Positions 48,901-62,262 of a DNA stretch of 64,000 nt are shown piece by piece. Within the stretch, counting starts at the first letter, position 1, and each line of letters begins with the position of its first letter. Both the position numbers and the translations under genes were made by a program. This DNA comes from Chaunax sp. Z400 (taxonomy: Eukaryota; Chordata; Actinopteri; Lophiiformes; Chaunacidae). The stretch is from positions 10,508,855-10,572,854 of the forward strand of contig CM075204.1 in assembly GCA_037577475.1 (NCBI GenBank). Reading direction: 5' to 3'. The notes under the pieces were generated by a model. That model was not told where the DNA came from. It searched no databases and worked only from the letters and a program-made list of their open reading frames with translations.

Positions 48901-49509
48901 TTGGAAATAACATTAAATCAAGCATAGTCGGCCAAGATTACATTACAGAAATACACAATTAACATGAGAATGAATTAAAAAAACACAGCAACAGCGTCAC
49001 CAGTCCGTGCTCTACAAAACATGGAGACTGAATGCAATATGAATAGAATAATAATAATAATATTGGCAGGTGTTCAAAGATTACCTTGTATGGAAATGGA
49101 GGGGAATGGAGGTGGCGAGGTGAGGAGAAGTGACTTTGCAGAAACTGAGAGTATGGGGGCGATGGTGAATGAAAGCACCAGGCTGAATAGAACAATGAGG
49201 GTTAGTGGCGTGGGCAGGCTGGAGTCACCTCGAGGGTTAGTAGTTAGGCACTTAAGGTGTCAGGCAGGCAGGAGATGATCCTCTACAGCACACGGGAAAA
49301 GACAGTTACTATCAACCCTGGAACAGCACTTATAAATACAGTGCACTGGAGATACAACATACGATCTGACCCAGAACGGGTGAAGATGGCGGCTTAAGGA
49401 GAAGATTGACAGCAGGTGGGCAGGATCAGAAGGTGTGCATAATCATCAGAGATCCAGAAGCCAGGGGAGTGAGAAAGGGATGCCACGCCCACAACACAGA
49501 CACAGACTG
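45906..49509. other. unique non-coding stretch with enhancer-like blocks
   Basis: 46230-46570 ('gatgaattaattgcc', 'cattcattagctcc') and 46830-47040 ('gcattgatttatttatgg') are free of simple repeats and contain clustered ATTA/TAAT cores. They are candidates for conserved non-coding elements. Frames at 47424-47723 and 47836-48039 have no recognisable motif. A T10 run lies near 48019. Confidence 0.4.
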
Positions 49510-49690
49510 AGGCTGTGTTCTGAACGGCATACTAATGGACGGTGTGTTTCAGCTGCATAGAATGCAGATTTTGTGTATGTGAGAAATGCCTGGAAGTGTA
49601 ATAGACTAGCAAGAGTTTCTGAGCATGTGATGTGAGCTTACTGCACGTATTCCAGCATCCCACAATGCAGTGCATCTCTCCAGATGGTGA
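49510..49690. mobile_element. possible MITE remnant
   Basis: 'ggctgtgttctgaacggcat' at the start, and 'catcccacaatgcagtgcat' near the end, resemble a fish MITE family with 'ctgcgttccgaatcgcatact...cccacaatgcattg'. The middle is diverged and terminal repeats are not clean. Confidence 0.4.
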
Positions 49691-49817
49691 CTTTTAAAAA
49701 ATGTATTTAATCCAAAGACACCTCTTTTGCTTTTAATGTGTTCTAATGTTATATGCATGTATGTGTATATAGCATGTATAGATATGAATGTATGTATTAG
49801 GTGTGCTGCTTGCTTTT

Positions 49818-49880
49818 AACCTATATGCAAAGTTCAAAGCGCTGTATAAATACAATATATTACTTTTTTATTATTGTTTT
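49818..49880 (+). repeat. teleost interspersed repeat tail fragment
   Basis: 'ttcaaagcgctgtataaata' followed by an AT-rich end resembles the 3' end of an abundant teleost repeat ('aagcgctatataaataaa' then TTA-rich tail). Only about 60 bp are recognisable. Confidence 0.5.
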
Positions 49881-52054
49881 TATCACTAAATGTACTTATT
49901 TTTTAGTTGCATGAATTTTAAATTCAAACCTAAATTTGTTCCCACATTTCCTGCATTGAATAGCTCTACAAGTGGCTGCTGGGATATCTAGCTAATAAGC
50001 ATACCAACATACCAGACACCTCTCATGTAACAGACTGCGGCTCCTTAAATGATCTTCCTCCTCCAGACTGTTGCTAGGGACCCCAGGAGAGAGTGCTTTA
50101 CAGCTCCAAGAAGTTGTAGCTGGTGTCAGAGTTATAATTCCACTGAAATCAGCTGCTGCTGAACAAGACGTGCAGAGCTTTGCATGGCTTTGGAGAAGCT
50201 GCAGAATTGAATCTCTGACCAATGGTACTGAACTCCTCTATGGTCCAGACGTACACAGAGTCCTCTCTCCTTCTAATTAACACACATACACACCCATATA
50301 CAGACACACTGTGAAGATAAAATATGAAAAAAAATGCATCAAGCTCTGCAATTAGGCAACTTAAAAAAAAATCCACTGCATGGAACTTAAAGGTTTTCTC
50401 CAGCATAGACAGTATGAAGCTCTTTTTTTTATGCAGTAGGTCTTATGTTTTCTACTTCTTGTTGCAGAGTGCTATTTCTGTGCCTCAGTAATTAGTTTAT
50501 AGTGCCAAAGCACACATAAATGATATCATCTGTATTAGATAACCGTTGGTACATGGAAGTGGTCACAGGTACATTAACAACAAAAAAAAGAGTCATTTAA
50601 ATCTACTAAATTTATAATTTAGTTTATTGTTTTGTACACCTAATGTTTCATGATGGAACAATTTGTGCGAGCGCAACAACCAGCATTCAAAAAATTCAGT
50701 AATATGAAAGGAGAATATTTAATGATGAGTGACGTGAAAGAATTAAGCTTGAAAGCACACGTGTCAGGTAACTCCTCCTCAAGAGAGAAAGTTAGATATG
50801 AAAACAGGTGTTTCATAACCTTAAGTATGTTTTTTTTTTAAAGTTCCAGTCACTCATGATGCACCATAGATTATTTAGAACACATGAAAATGCATTAGCC
50901 TACACTTTTCTTACCACCAACGGTGACACATCATAAAACATTCTATTTCATAAATGCATAAGTATGTACTTCATTTCAGCACATACAATGATAAGTTATG
51001 TAACTGCATAGGCAATCATTGCCTCACTACAGGTGTGTATAGCTATTCATTTAATGTATTATAATCTCCATCAGTCAACCTCTAGTGTATTACTAATGAA
51101 GAGGATCCATTAGACTCTTGAAGTTCGAATTCATGTCTCTAGTGATTTGGTTTTTTGCATGTTGAGAATATCTAAAAAATCTTAATATGGGAATTGAGGG
51201 GAGGGGCTTCACTTCACAGAACCCCATAGCGCCACAGGTTAGCATTGGAGTTAATTTAAAGCCTGGTGCGTCTCATACAGATGCTAAAGGATGTGTCCTC
51301 ATGACACTTAAGTGACAAAGTATTTGACAACCTGGGAATCTCAACCAGCTGGGAAATCTCTCACAGGGAGCTGCAGGGGAAAATTTGTACAGTGTTTTCT
51401 GATCCACTAAACAAACGATCCAACATATTCCCAGACGTGAGTTTTGTTCCCACACCCCCTCCTCCTACAAGCCTTATTCTCATTTAAATTAGAAAACATA
51501 TCTTGTAAATTAACGAGCAGAAGGTTGCAATCAAAGACATTATGCAGCATCTGTCCCATAAGCTCCTAAAGCAGAAATGACTCAAATTAGGTCCAGTTTG
51601 CCAGGTTTTTTTTTCTTCCAGGCGGGCTGCCATTTGAAGTAGTAAGTTTTTAAATGGTGACAGGTGTTATGTTTATACTCTTTATAGCCTGTGTTCAAAC
51701 TTCTTTTAAATGGCAGCTGGTGAATTGTGGTGGAAACATGCAGCTTTTTTTTGACACAGACGAGAGTTCACCACCAAAAACAGTAGGGAGGCTAGATCTT
51801 GTGTATTTGTATGTGTCTGTACGGGTCTCCTCTTACATTCAGAGAGGATAAATCCCTTCGACAAAAAATAAAATGAACAAGAAAGAACAAATCACTTATT
51901 AGTTTGATCTATTGTATGTCTGGGCTAACCAACGGTACAGACAACTGTTTAATTTAGGTAAAATTAATTTAAATAAATTAAGTTTATTGGTGCAATGTCT
52001 TTGTGGGTTGAATTAAAAGTAGTTCTGCACTGACAGTTATCCACTCCTGGATCC
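49881..52054. other. unique non-coding stretch
   Basis: No gene recognised. The frames on both strands at 49992-50406 overlap and match no family. T9 runs lie near 50830 and 51610. Confidence 0.5.
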
Positions 52055-52150
52055 ATAGAATAGAATAGAATAGAACAGAAAGCCTTTATTGTCATTGTAT
52101 TTGCAATTTGCAGATAAAATATAAACGCAAAACATAAAATATAAACTCAC
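52055..52150 (+). repeat. (AGAAT)n and retroposon-tail-like repeat
   Basis: 'catagaatagaatagaatag' is followed by 'aacagaaagcctttattgtc' and 'attgtatttgcaa'. The (AGAAT)n plus 'cctttattgtcattgta' pairing is a recurrent teleost retroposon end, recognised from memory. No upstream body is identifiable. Confidence 0.6.
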
Positions 52151-55100
52151 ACACTCAACACAATGTAAACATGAGCACACTATGTAAAAAAACTCACATT
52201 ATTGCACTGATTGAAAATTTAGACTATTAAGAACAGTGTCATGTCACCGTATTGCAGATTAGTTGTTAGTGTGAATAGAGGGTTACAGAGACGGAGAGTC
52301 AGCTAATGCTATCAAGACAGCCTCCCTTGCATAATGTAACACATTATGCCCATTTTTAGGTGCCTCCTGATGGATAAAGGAGAACTCAGGAAAATCTGTC
52401 ATGTCGTTTTTGTGTAACCCTGCTAAGAGACAGTCAAACAAACTGAACTGATTACCTAACCTTCTTGATGCAGGTAACAATATACTTAAGTAAGTATAAG
52501 TAGAGGTATGGTATTATGGATTTCTTTTATGCAAACAGGATATTGATTTTCTTGGCAAGACAGTGAATAAAAATATATCCCAAAATGGAAAGCTACTCTG
52601 CATCAAAACCTGAAAAACAAAAATATAAATCAATGATGATAAAAATTCACTTGATTAATTTAATTTTGGATTTTAACCCGTGAGAAGAAAGATGTCTCTT
52701 TATTTCAAAATTGCAACGGCATTAGCATCCAAAATGCACATATTTGAACAAAAATCTCTTCTTTCTTTCTTTCTTTCTTCTCTTTTTCTCCTGCTTTACC
52801 TTCACCTTTCGCATTCCATTTCCAAGTAGAAACGAGAAAAATACGTCCTTTTTCACCTCCTGCATTGCAATATGTTTCACCACAAGGCCTTGGTGCTGAC
52901 ATATGGACTTGGAGAGCTCTACTGAAATCAACAGATGAGGATGGGCCTTGACTCCCTCAGTGTTTCTTCTTGCCTTGCACTTCAAATCATGTATCCACAC
53001 AACAACTGTCCTTTGAAAGGGTTTTGTCCAACCCTGACCCTTCATTTTTCAAAGACCCAAGTCAATGTTTCAAACAAGGGCTGAGGCAGTGTAATTTCCG
53101 AGAGTGCTGTGACGACTGCTTGAAAAATTCAGCACTTCTGTATTTTAACAATAGCTGTTGAAAAAGTTTTTAAAAAGGTGGGAGATCGGGAAAAACGGTA
53201 ACCAATTGCATCACCAGGTGGGTCCATACAGACAGAGCTTGTGTGTCTCTGTCATTGTGTAGTAGAGGATTTAGAAGAGAGGGTTGTATTGTGTGTGCAG
53301 ATAGGCAGGTCAAAACAAAGTTCCTCACACAAAAGAAAATTCAACCTTTTCATGAAATAGGAAGTTGTTGTTTTTTCTGACTGGTTTCCAGAAACATGAC
53401 AGACTGTTTGGCCATCATCTTGAAGGTTTCATGTGTGTCTACATGACTGGATGAGCATGTGCATGTGTGCTTGTGAAAGTTCATCTCTTTAATGGGACAC
53501 ATCCTTTGTCTACCACTGACAAGCGTGACCACTGTCCCAATCCCTCCAAATGTAGTTTCATGCATGGTTGAAACTAATCATTATGCATGTGGACGCTGGG
53601 ATAGCTTTTACTGGGAACGATGGAGGATATTACAGCGGCATGCAAGGAGAGAGACATCACTCTCTATGTAAATACCACATTTTGAATATACCCTTGATTA
53701 TAGACATTTTATTCTATATACATATATTTTGTATAAATTTTGTAGTCTTATTAGAAAAGTTTAACATGCCCGTGTGTAAACTTATTATCACATCTGGGAT
53801 ATATTACTTTATTTCAGTGCTTTGTTTTATGAAATTATTTACTCATGTTAAAATTTCATAAAAGTAGATACAGCTTTTGCTCATCCCCAAAGGAAAACAA
53901 TGAGATTAAAGATGTGTTTATCGCCAAAGGGAAAGAAAAACAGCAGTTTCGTGAATGATGTTGGCATTAAATCGTTTTCAAAACCAATTTTCAGACATAT
54001 GTTTTAATACTTGTGTGTCTACCGATGAATGACATCTCCAACACTCTCCAGTGATCTCTGAATCATCCCAGCTGCCTTTACTTCTCCTCTCCGCTGATGT
54101 ATTCTGACATTCATGGGTCATTTTGGCTGAGATACATTATGCTTTCTTTTCTCCGCAGGCCCGGCAGACTCACTACAGCTCTGTTTGTTATTCAAGTTTC
54201 ACTGCAAAAAAACAAACAAAAGATCTAACAAAACAAAAAACTGCTCAGTGGGACGTTTTGAATGACCTCATATTTTTAGAAGTCCAGGCTGTTGCTGATT
54301 GTGCTCCTGACTGTATAATGGCCATCTGACACTGGCGGAGCATCAAACTTGCCAATAAAGTGAGCTGCTAGGAGCCAACAGGTAGACTCGACTAGTAAAA
54401 TTTATTTATGTTCCTGCCCGTGACCAATTTTAATGGAGACTGAGGCACAATGCTGCAGAACCTTTTCTTTAATATGGCCACACAGAACATAACAGACAAT
54501 GGATGCTACTCTGCTGCTTCGTCCTCTATAGCGAGGTAAGGCTACTGACAGCTTTGGCCATTAAAGATGATTCACAATGCATTTAGTTTTAAAATTTACA
54601 CCTATTTATACATAGTTTAGTATCTTTTTTTCATATTTCTTTCAGTTCAGATTCAGTTCCTTCTGCCCTGTTGGCCTGAGGAGACCTATAGAAACGCAGG
54701 ACTTACCTTTACATAGTGGAGCCATCCACCTCTTCTCACCTGAGCTTCACCATGAGGGTATAACATATGAGGATTAATTTTATTCCCCCATCAGGAGTTG
54801 CTACCAGAGCAAAACAATGCTGATTTCCCATGTGCAAACACCATGGATGTATTAACACTTTGTTAGTAGAGTATTACTTCCAATGCAGAAAGTATGCCCT
54901 AAAGGGGGAATTGCTTATAATTTTTGAGACGATTTTTCATATCATTTAGTTGTTGTCTGCAGACTCAACCAGTACTGAAATTCTTTGCTTGACAATTAAG
55001 TTATAAATAATATGAAGCACATACATTTTGGCAATTTCACATTATGCAGTGATGTATTCCTTTAGATCAACTTTCAAAGTGTGAAGTGTGGTGATGCATG

Positions 55101-57623
55101 AAAAACCCAAATGGATGACATTGCTCGTAGTTAACTTTTATGTTTGTCCTAGAGCTTGTTTCACTTGAGAAAGTTAAATGACAGTATAAAGCCTTGGGAC
55201 CAATATGGCTGCAGTTTATGACAACGGGGAAATGATTGATGTGGCTAAGCCTGCTGGGGAGATTGTGTTTGACACAATCAGATGATTATTACAATATAGA
55301 TGACTTCATGTAAACAAAAACAATAATGGGGTATTACTTCCCCTTGAATCAACACAAACAGTGGATGCATTGAAAGTCATTGCTTATTTACCAAAAGCAT
55401 CACTCTCAAAATAGATTCTTTTTCCTCTTGAAGTCATGCAAACAGCAAAGATGAATTTCAGCTAAAAAGGAAGTCAGTGTTTATTAAAACCCTAAGATCA
55501 TAAATATGTCTGATAACAATGTGATCATATCTCTCAGTGATTGCTCATTTCCATTCCTAGTGTCTTCATTAGGGCTTGATTGGACATGTAAAATCCACTA
55601 TATAGCACACACACTTAGAGTACAATGTTATCTTGATCAGCTAATTTAGGAGCTAGTGTCAGTGCATACATGGCTAATGATAATGAATTCTACTATTAAT
55701 GAGCACTACATGTTATCACACTCAGGCACATTCCAACCTAGGTACTTAGCACAATAAACAGTGGAAAGGTCAGAATTTTGTGAAGAAACGTTAATTATAC
55801 CCTCATTTATGATTTATTTGTGCAACATCTCTGATCCATTTTTTGGCAGTGAGCTGCATATGAATATGTTTTGCATTTAATTACAACACTACTTTTGACT
55901 TATCCTAATTGCACATCATGCAAAGTGCAAAAAGTGAGGAGGAGAGGGCAACATTGTGAGTGATGATTTTGCCATTTTTGTTTTTTTAACACAGCCTATA
56001 GAGCACAGCGTATACATTTGTAATATATAAATAACTAAAACTTATTTTTTTCTCTGAATCCCAGGACAGTACCTTTTTGCATACGGTGCAGTGTTAGGGA
56101 CCAAATTAAGACTATTGAGAAGGTGGAGGAGGTTATATTCTTGCGAACCAAGCCACTAGCTATAGCCAGTTTTTGAAGTCAGTGCTGGTAACTTAAAATG
56201 AGTATTCAGCTATTCATTTGACTAATGCGGTAACTCAAATAAAAAATTAATTAATAGTACACAAAAATACCTAATTGAAATAATTTACAATAATTCCTAT
56301 CTGTGTATAGTTGGTTGCTGTAGCGTGCTGCATTTGGCTCCAGTCCGCCAATAAAATACTGTAGAAAAAATGAACCAATCATTAGATAATCTTACCTGCT
56401 GATCCAATAGCCCATCAAGTGGGTTGTTAGCTCCAGAAAGCTAATGACCAGCCGAGCCAGTAGCTTGTGGGTCTGCCGAATGGGTTACCACTTTAGTAAA
56501 CTGAGTAGTCAATAGATATAGTCTCTGCCGACTTCCCATTAGACTTAATTTTGTCCCAAACCCTGTCCCATATCAGTAAGGTAATAGACAATAGTATAAT
56601 TCACCAGCTCTCAGATATTTGTTTGTTGTTCTTTAACAAACTCATCCCTTTAGCTGTCATCATTAATATCCCTTTGCTATTTGTACAGTTTTCTTTCTGC
56701 CTCTTGTTTTGGTAAAGAACTGTATGTTGTCACTTTCAATCTACTTTGAAATACATTCATTTGAGCTCAAATTTGAAATGCCTTCTAGCTGGCCCTGTTG
56801 TAGAGGAATGGCACTTGTGCGGTCTTCATCATATTGTTGCTCATGTAGATAACGTCTATGCAGGCCACACTGAAATGTGTATGTGTCTTTATGCGTCTCT
56901 GCGTTAACTTATAAGTAACTGCATGGACGTCCTTGCATTTTTATTTATTTATTTTTGTCCTGACGCTCCGTACTGACAGGGATTATTCTTATCATCTTTC
57001 AGCTCATGATTGTGCAGAAAGGTCACATATGCACACATGCATTCACACGCATTCACGCTCATTCGCATGCTATCTGAGGGCGGGCTTCGACCTGCCAGGT
57101 GTTAATCCGCTCAAACCACACACATACACACACACTATATTTTTGATTCAGGCCACATTCATCCAATTTGATGCCGCCGACTCAATGTGTTTGCAGAGTA
57201 GACAAAGAGGGTGAAAGAAACAAGCCAATAAATGCCTTTTGTTACATTTGTATGGTCACCAGGCTCCCTCTGCTACCTCATTCACAGACACTGAACCTGG
57301 CTTTGGAAAGCATATTGAATCAGGTGTGTGTTTGTGTCTCAGTGAGCAAAAGTCAGAGAGACTTAAGGGACTGCTTTACAAAAAATCTCAAAGTCATTCT
57401 AACTGATGATGGAAAACTACATTTCTAACATACATAGTCACCTGTTTCATGAAAAAAATGACCATTTTATATAGACATGTACAGTATAATGTTGTCATCC
57501 TAACATTTGAGGCTTGTTGATAAAGCTTGAATACAGGCCACAGTGAATTTTCTGTTTTTTAAGGTTTCTTTTAACTGCTGATGTGTGACTGTAGATAACA
57601 TTCCCATTGCTGAATTCATTAGG
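52151..57623. other. long unique non-coding stretch
   Basis: About 5.5 kb without a recognised gene or element. The only simple repeat of note is (TTTC)n at 52758-52779. Frames at 52283-52480 (minus), 52722-53045 (minus), 53568-53861 and 56933-57428 match nothing. 'ttctccgcaggcccgg' near 54160 resembles a splice acceptor, but the following frame has no recognisable protein. Confidence 0.45.
52758..52779. repeat. (TTTC)n tetranucleotide repeat
   Basis: Five TTTC units in a pyrimidine-rich patch that continues to about 52797. Confidence 0.92.
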
Positions 57624-58172
57624 TGAGAGTTGGACTCCACCAGGGCTGCCTTTTGTCACAGACTCTGTTCATAATCTTTGTGAACAGAATTTCTAGGCGT
57701 AGCCAGGTGGCGGAGGGTGTCCGGTTTGGTGGACTCAGGATCGCTTCTGTGCTTTTTGCAGATGATGTCGTCCTGTTAGCCTCATCATGAAGTGAAGTGG
57801 CTGGGATGAGGCCATGGTTCTCAGTCGGAAAAGGGTGGATTGCTCACTCCAGGTTAGGGATGAGTTGCTGCCCCAAGAGGAGGAGTTCAAGTATCTTTGG
57901 GTCTTGTTCAGACTCTGTACTGGTCTGTTGTGGTGAAAAGGGAGCTAAGCTACAAGGTGAAGCTCTCGATTTAGCGGTCAATCTACATTCCTACCCTCAT
58001 CTATGGTCATGAGCTTTGGGCAATGACCAAAAGAACAAGATCACGGATACAAGCGGCTGAAATGAACTTAGAGATAGGGTGAGGAGCTCAGTCATTCGGG
58101 AGGGGCTCAGAGTGGATCCGCTGCTCCTCCACATTGAGAGGAGTCAGCTGGGGTGATTCGGGCATAGGATGC
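57624..58172 (+). pseudogene. LINE reverse transcriptase remnant with FADD box
   Basis: From 57641 one frame encodes QGCLLSQTLFIIFVNRISRR, then VAEGVRFGGLRIASVLFADD (FADD codons 57755-57766) and VVLLASS before a TGA at 57786-57788. QGC and F-A-D-D are conserved reverse transcriptase blocks, the two Asp being catalytic in intact enzymes. After the stop, further family blocks follow in shifted frames: 'gaggccatggttctcagtcg', 'ggaggagttcaagtatcttt', 'gtggtgaaaagggagctaag', 'tctatggtcatgagctttgg', 'agcggctgaaatgaactt' and 'ccgctgctcctccacattga'. Several internal deletions and frameshifts separate them. It is 5'-truncated: the endonuclease and the first half of the reverse transcriptase are missing, as is usual for LINE insertions. 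The family is very abundant in teleosts; I do not assign a clade. Confidence 0.88.
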
Positions 58173-59267
58173 CCCCCTTGATTTTGTTGTACTGTAGACA
58201 AAATGTGTATTTGACAGTAAGCAGAGATGGCTGCTCTCCTATTTGATGTGTTGTATCCTGAACCAGATCCATATCCCACTGAATCCATCAGGCTGCTTAA
58301 AGCTCCTTTGTCTTCTACCTCTAGCACTAAACAAACAAACATCGATCAACCCTGGAAACCTTCAACGGACTTTAATACATCACTTTTTAAAAACTTTTTC
58401 TTACAACTTTTGACCTGGTATCTCCAAGTACGTAGCGTTTGTGCAGTGTACTGTATGGAAAACAGAACATTTATATAGAAGTTCTACAGCGAATCTCTGG
58501 AAGCGTGATGTTTAATACTCTTAAACAGGATGACTCTGCTGCAGGATTAACTGGGTCATGCCTTGCCTTTTTTTATTGTGCATTCAGTAGAATAGCTTTC
58601 AGGATATGAACAGGCATCTGCAGCTGACATCTCACAATATAAGATGTGGGCGTGCTGCATGGGCCAAAGGCAATCAACATTGACTTAATCATGGGTCTGA
58701 AGACATTGCATGTCAATTAGCTAAATGCAAGGCAGAAATTAGGACCAATTATGGTAGATGTAATGGGATTTATGACTTCTGCAAAGCACATGGATGAATG
58801 TCGCTCTCTTAGTGTGGTGATGGAGAAACCTGTTTCATGTGTCTTAGGAGGATTATGTGTCATATGTGCAGATACTTCAAGTCGGCCCACTCAAAAATCC
58901 TGCTGATTCATAGAGGGCGGAACAACTCACTTTCGAACAGCTTCAGTAATCATCCATGTGCCACCATTGTTGTCACAGATGTTTCAAATTGTCTTTCAAG
59001 ATAATAACAAGAGATCATTTGGCACCAAATGGTTAGAATGTGGTGCTGCAAATCCCAGGCTGAGTGGTTTCATTATATCTCTGGGTACCCATACTAAAAA
59101 TAAACGTGGCAATTTAACTAAAAATTTCCACTAAAATTTAAAGAATTACACCTCAGAGCTGTTTCCACACAGCATGAAGTTTATTCGTACATCTGTAAAC
59201 AACGCCTTGTTTTGGTGATTAGTTACTGTAGCAGTCGAGTCTCCTGCCACCACTCTTGTGGGTTCCT
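58173..59267. other. unique non-coding stretch
   Basis: An 83-codon frame at 58227-58478 begins in a fair initiation context (gcagagATGg) and reads MAALLFDVLYPEPDPYP, but no family is recognised and the end is low quality. 58590-58800 is non-repetitive with several 'aattag/taatgg' words, a conserved-element candidate. Confidence 0.4.
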
Positions 59268-59352
59268 CGGTGATGACAGCAGCGATGATGACTGAAATAT
59301 TTCAGTCTGGATTGACTGCCAGAACATGGGCCGACATTGCCATCCGTGAAGT
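59268..59352 (+). repeat. teleost repeat fragment ('gatatttcagtctgg...gacattgccatcc')
   Basis: 'gaaatatttcagtctggatt', then 'gccgacattgccatccgtga' and 'catcgctagccttgcttaaa', match in order the tail of a widespread teleost repeat whose fuller relative lies at 62262-62575. The open frame over it is derived from the repeat. Confidence 0.6.
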
Positions 59353-60024
59353 CACATCGCTAGCCTTGCTTAAAAATCTTATTTTGAATGGGAAAACAAG
59401 TGACATTTCAATGACTTTCACGTTGAGAGGACATTCATAATTTCAGATGGTCTAATGTTTTGAAACGCAGCTGATAAATGGCTTGTTGTATTTAAAATTG
59501 CATGAACAATAACTCCTAATAGTGTCATATACTTTCCATGGCTTTTATCCTGGTGGTTTTCTGTAATTTGTAATACAAATGATTCAAAGGATATAATAGC
59601 AAACAACTACACTCCCACCAAATCACACAAACCTTAATGTGGGATTTCACTAAACACACTGTTTGTTGCAAGTAAATACTTCAACTTCTCAATGAAACAT
59701 AACCTGTTATAAAACATCTAACATGGACTTTTGGCAAAACATTTAACACTTTAAGGCCCCACTGCGGTTGTATCGATGTCGAAGTAGAGGACGAACGGAC
59801 CTTTAGTCTGCTTCAAGCAAAGTTACAACCTTCTGTTTAGGTCTTTCAAGGAATGCTGTTTTAGTTTTTGTCAAATAATATAAAAGCAACTACTACATGA
59901 TCCACTTTTGATCAAAGTTTCAGGGTTTGCAATTTTCCAGAAAGGGAGCCAGGAGGTCAGTGGGGCTTTTTACAGACATTGCTGTTGCAACCACAGCCAT
60001 CCAATGCATCTTTATACCAGCCAA

Positions 60025-60030
<6 letters not shown>
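59353..60030. other. unique non-coding stretch
   Basis: No gene or repeat family recognised. Confidence 0.5.

Positions 60031-60119
<89 letters not shown>
60031..60119. repeat. (GT)44 microsatellite
   Basis: About 44 uninterrupted GT units. The five long frames over this position on both strands are repeat artefacts. Confidence 0.98.
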
Positions 60120-60120
<1 letters not shown>

Positions 60121-62189
60121 ACGACCTCTTGCTGCTGTACAGTATGTTTTCACACATAAGGCCAGTCACACACCCAGTGGTTCGGAAAATGACTCAGTCT
60201 GACCTTAGTCTCAGCTAACATTGTGCAGGAGCTACATGTCCTATATGTACAATAGGCTCAGTGGCTAGCAGGTAAACACAAAGCCACCAAGAAAGGTCAA
60301 CTTATCCAGATCTTAACAAGATTAAAAATGATACATGAAACCTCGGGGCTGCTTTTTATCCTTCTACACATAAAGAAATATATATTTCTAAGCTTTTCAC
60401 GCTCCTAATTATTGCAAAGGTGAAGTTGTGGATTTAATGCTTGGCAATTCGATCTTGAGAAAGGCCTTACGCTGAAGTGCATTCCCCTTGTGTACCAGTA
60501 CTAAACTAAATAGAACCAGCTACCAGTGCCTTCCTTTCTCGACTGCAATCTATTCACATCCACCGTTCGATTTCAGATGAGGCAGTTTTATGCGGGTTTA
60601 TGGTTTATGTTGGGCCATGATTCAGTGTCTGTGCACATGAGCCTGTGAAAACATTGTCCTTCATCCTATCTGCATGTGTCTATTTGTGTGTGCATGTGTG
60701 CATATCCTGCATTTGCATATGTACGAGTCCCGAGACTGCGGGCCATTTTATTATCTGAATGGGTCCAGGCAGCACTGGGCCGAAACCAATCACATCAACC
60801 GGCTATGATAGGAATCCTGGGGGACAGCATCAACTAAATTCCTTCACTTTTCCATCTCAAATGTGGCTCCTCTTTACTTTATATGCACATGAATCAGCCA
60901 CATATGACCATTTAAGATAACTGCAGTAATCAAATTGTCACACAGAAGAACCCCACCTGCATACACATTTCAGAGGAATACAGTATAATTACAAATACAT
61001 TTTACCATGCATCTGCATCCCCACAGCTAATGCCAATACAGTATGGCTTTTATTGTGTCATATTTCCAAAACCGACAACAAAGCATGACTTAGATTTTTA
61101 CTTTTGTCACCACTAGAAATAAAAAATCCTAATAAGACATATAAATATTACATTTAATTACATATAATTGTGTCTTTGATTGTCAAAAACTGGCATTTTA
61201 TTATGACGTTTCATCATAGTGTATGTGATAATGAGGTATAAGCTATTTAGTATTAGCATGCTATAATTTGACAATGAGCATTAAACACAAAGTACAGCTG
61301 CCAAAGCCTGCTTGATACGAATGTCATTAGTTTTGCAGGTATTTAGTCATAAATAAAAGCAGTGGGCAATTTTGACCTGATAATTGTGGTTAATGAATGA
61401 ATGAGTCTAAAGAGCATTCTATCATGTCTGCATTTTTTTAACATTGTTTGAGTTATGATTGTATTTCAAATCAATGCAGGAGAACCTGCAAATCTGATTC
61501 CATGATTCCATGCATCCTTGTCAAACCCTGGTGCCTATATTACCCGCAATCCAACTCAACCACTGACAGGATTCCAGTGTGATATGCTTGTATACTGACT
61601 TTTGCCTCGAGCTGTTTGCCTCAAGCAGAGATGAGGAACATGTCACAGATATCTGTTAAAATCACTTCTTTCTAACTCCACACCCAGAATGTTTACTCTT
61701 CTTCAAACTTGGAGCCCTCAGTCCCAACAGGGTGACTAAGTGATTTATCTGATTTTGCGCGGCTGCCTCTGGAGCCACAAAAGGCTTTATACAACTTTTT
61801 TTTAAATGTGATCAATACTCAATACTTGTAAAAATACTTTACTGTGAAAAGGTGATGGATTCCTTCTTTAAGGGGCCACAAGATTAAGTGATTACTGGTC
61901 CGAATGAATATGTGTACCAAATTTAATGGAATTTTAATGTTGTTTTTTTACAATTAATCCACTTTATTCCATTGTTTATTACTGCTTATTCTTTTTAGTA
62001 TTGTACTGCCATAAATGTTATTATTATTATTATTTTTCATCTTGATCCCTGGACAGATGTTACAAAGTCACCCTAAAAAAACAGAACAGTTATTCAAATC
62101 ACATTCTTTTTAGATATCTGTTGTTTGTTTGTTTTGTTGTTGTTTTTTCTTTTTTTGTATACGTCTAGGAACTTATCTTATATTTATAT
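60120..62189. other. unique non-coding stretch, with repeat scraps
   Basis: 60700-60960 is non-repetitive and mixed in composition, a conserved-element candidate. 61900-61935 ('gaatatgtgtaccaaattta') is a scrap of the repeat seen at 62262-62575. A TTA run lies at 62010-62029. No gene recognised. Confidence 0.4.
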
Positions 62190-62262
62190 TTATATTCGTC
62201 TCACTTCCATGCATGCCAATCGTCTATTAGGAGAGTGACAAAATAAAGATCTTGAACTTGAA
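62190..62262 (+). repeat. LINE-type 3' tail
   Basis: 'gagtgacaaaataaagatct' followed by 'tgaacttgaac' resembles the 3' terminus of CR1/L2-type LINEs, which end in a short tandem word after 'aataaag'. The body upstream is AT-rich and not recognisable. Confidence 0.5.

Noticed and set aside
52283..52480. Minus-strand frame containing DFPEFSFIHQEAPKNGHN, and a possible 'agcagggttacacaaaaac' teleost repeat
   Set aside because: The repeat match holds for only about 20 bases and the following sequence does not fit; the protein matches nothing known to me.
54150..54330. Possible exon after 'ttctccgcagg'
   Set aside because: The open frame beyond the acceptor-like site becomes lysine/threonine-rich low-complexity sequence and no donor site or known domain is evident.
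59908..60218. Five overlapping CVCVCV/HTHTHT frames
   Set aside because: They are produced by the (GT)44 array at 60031-60119.
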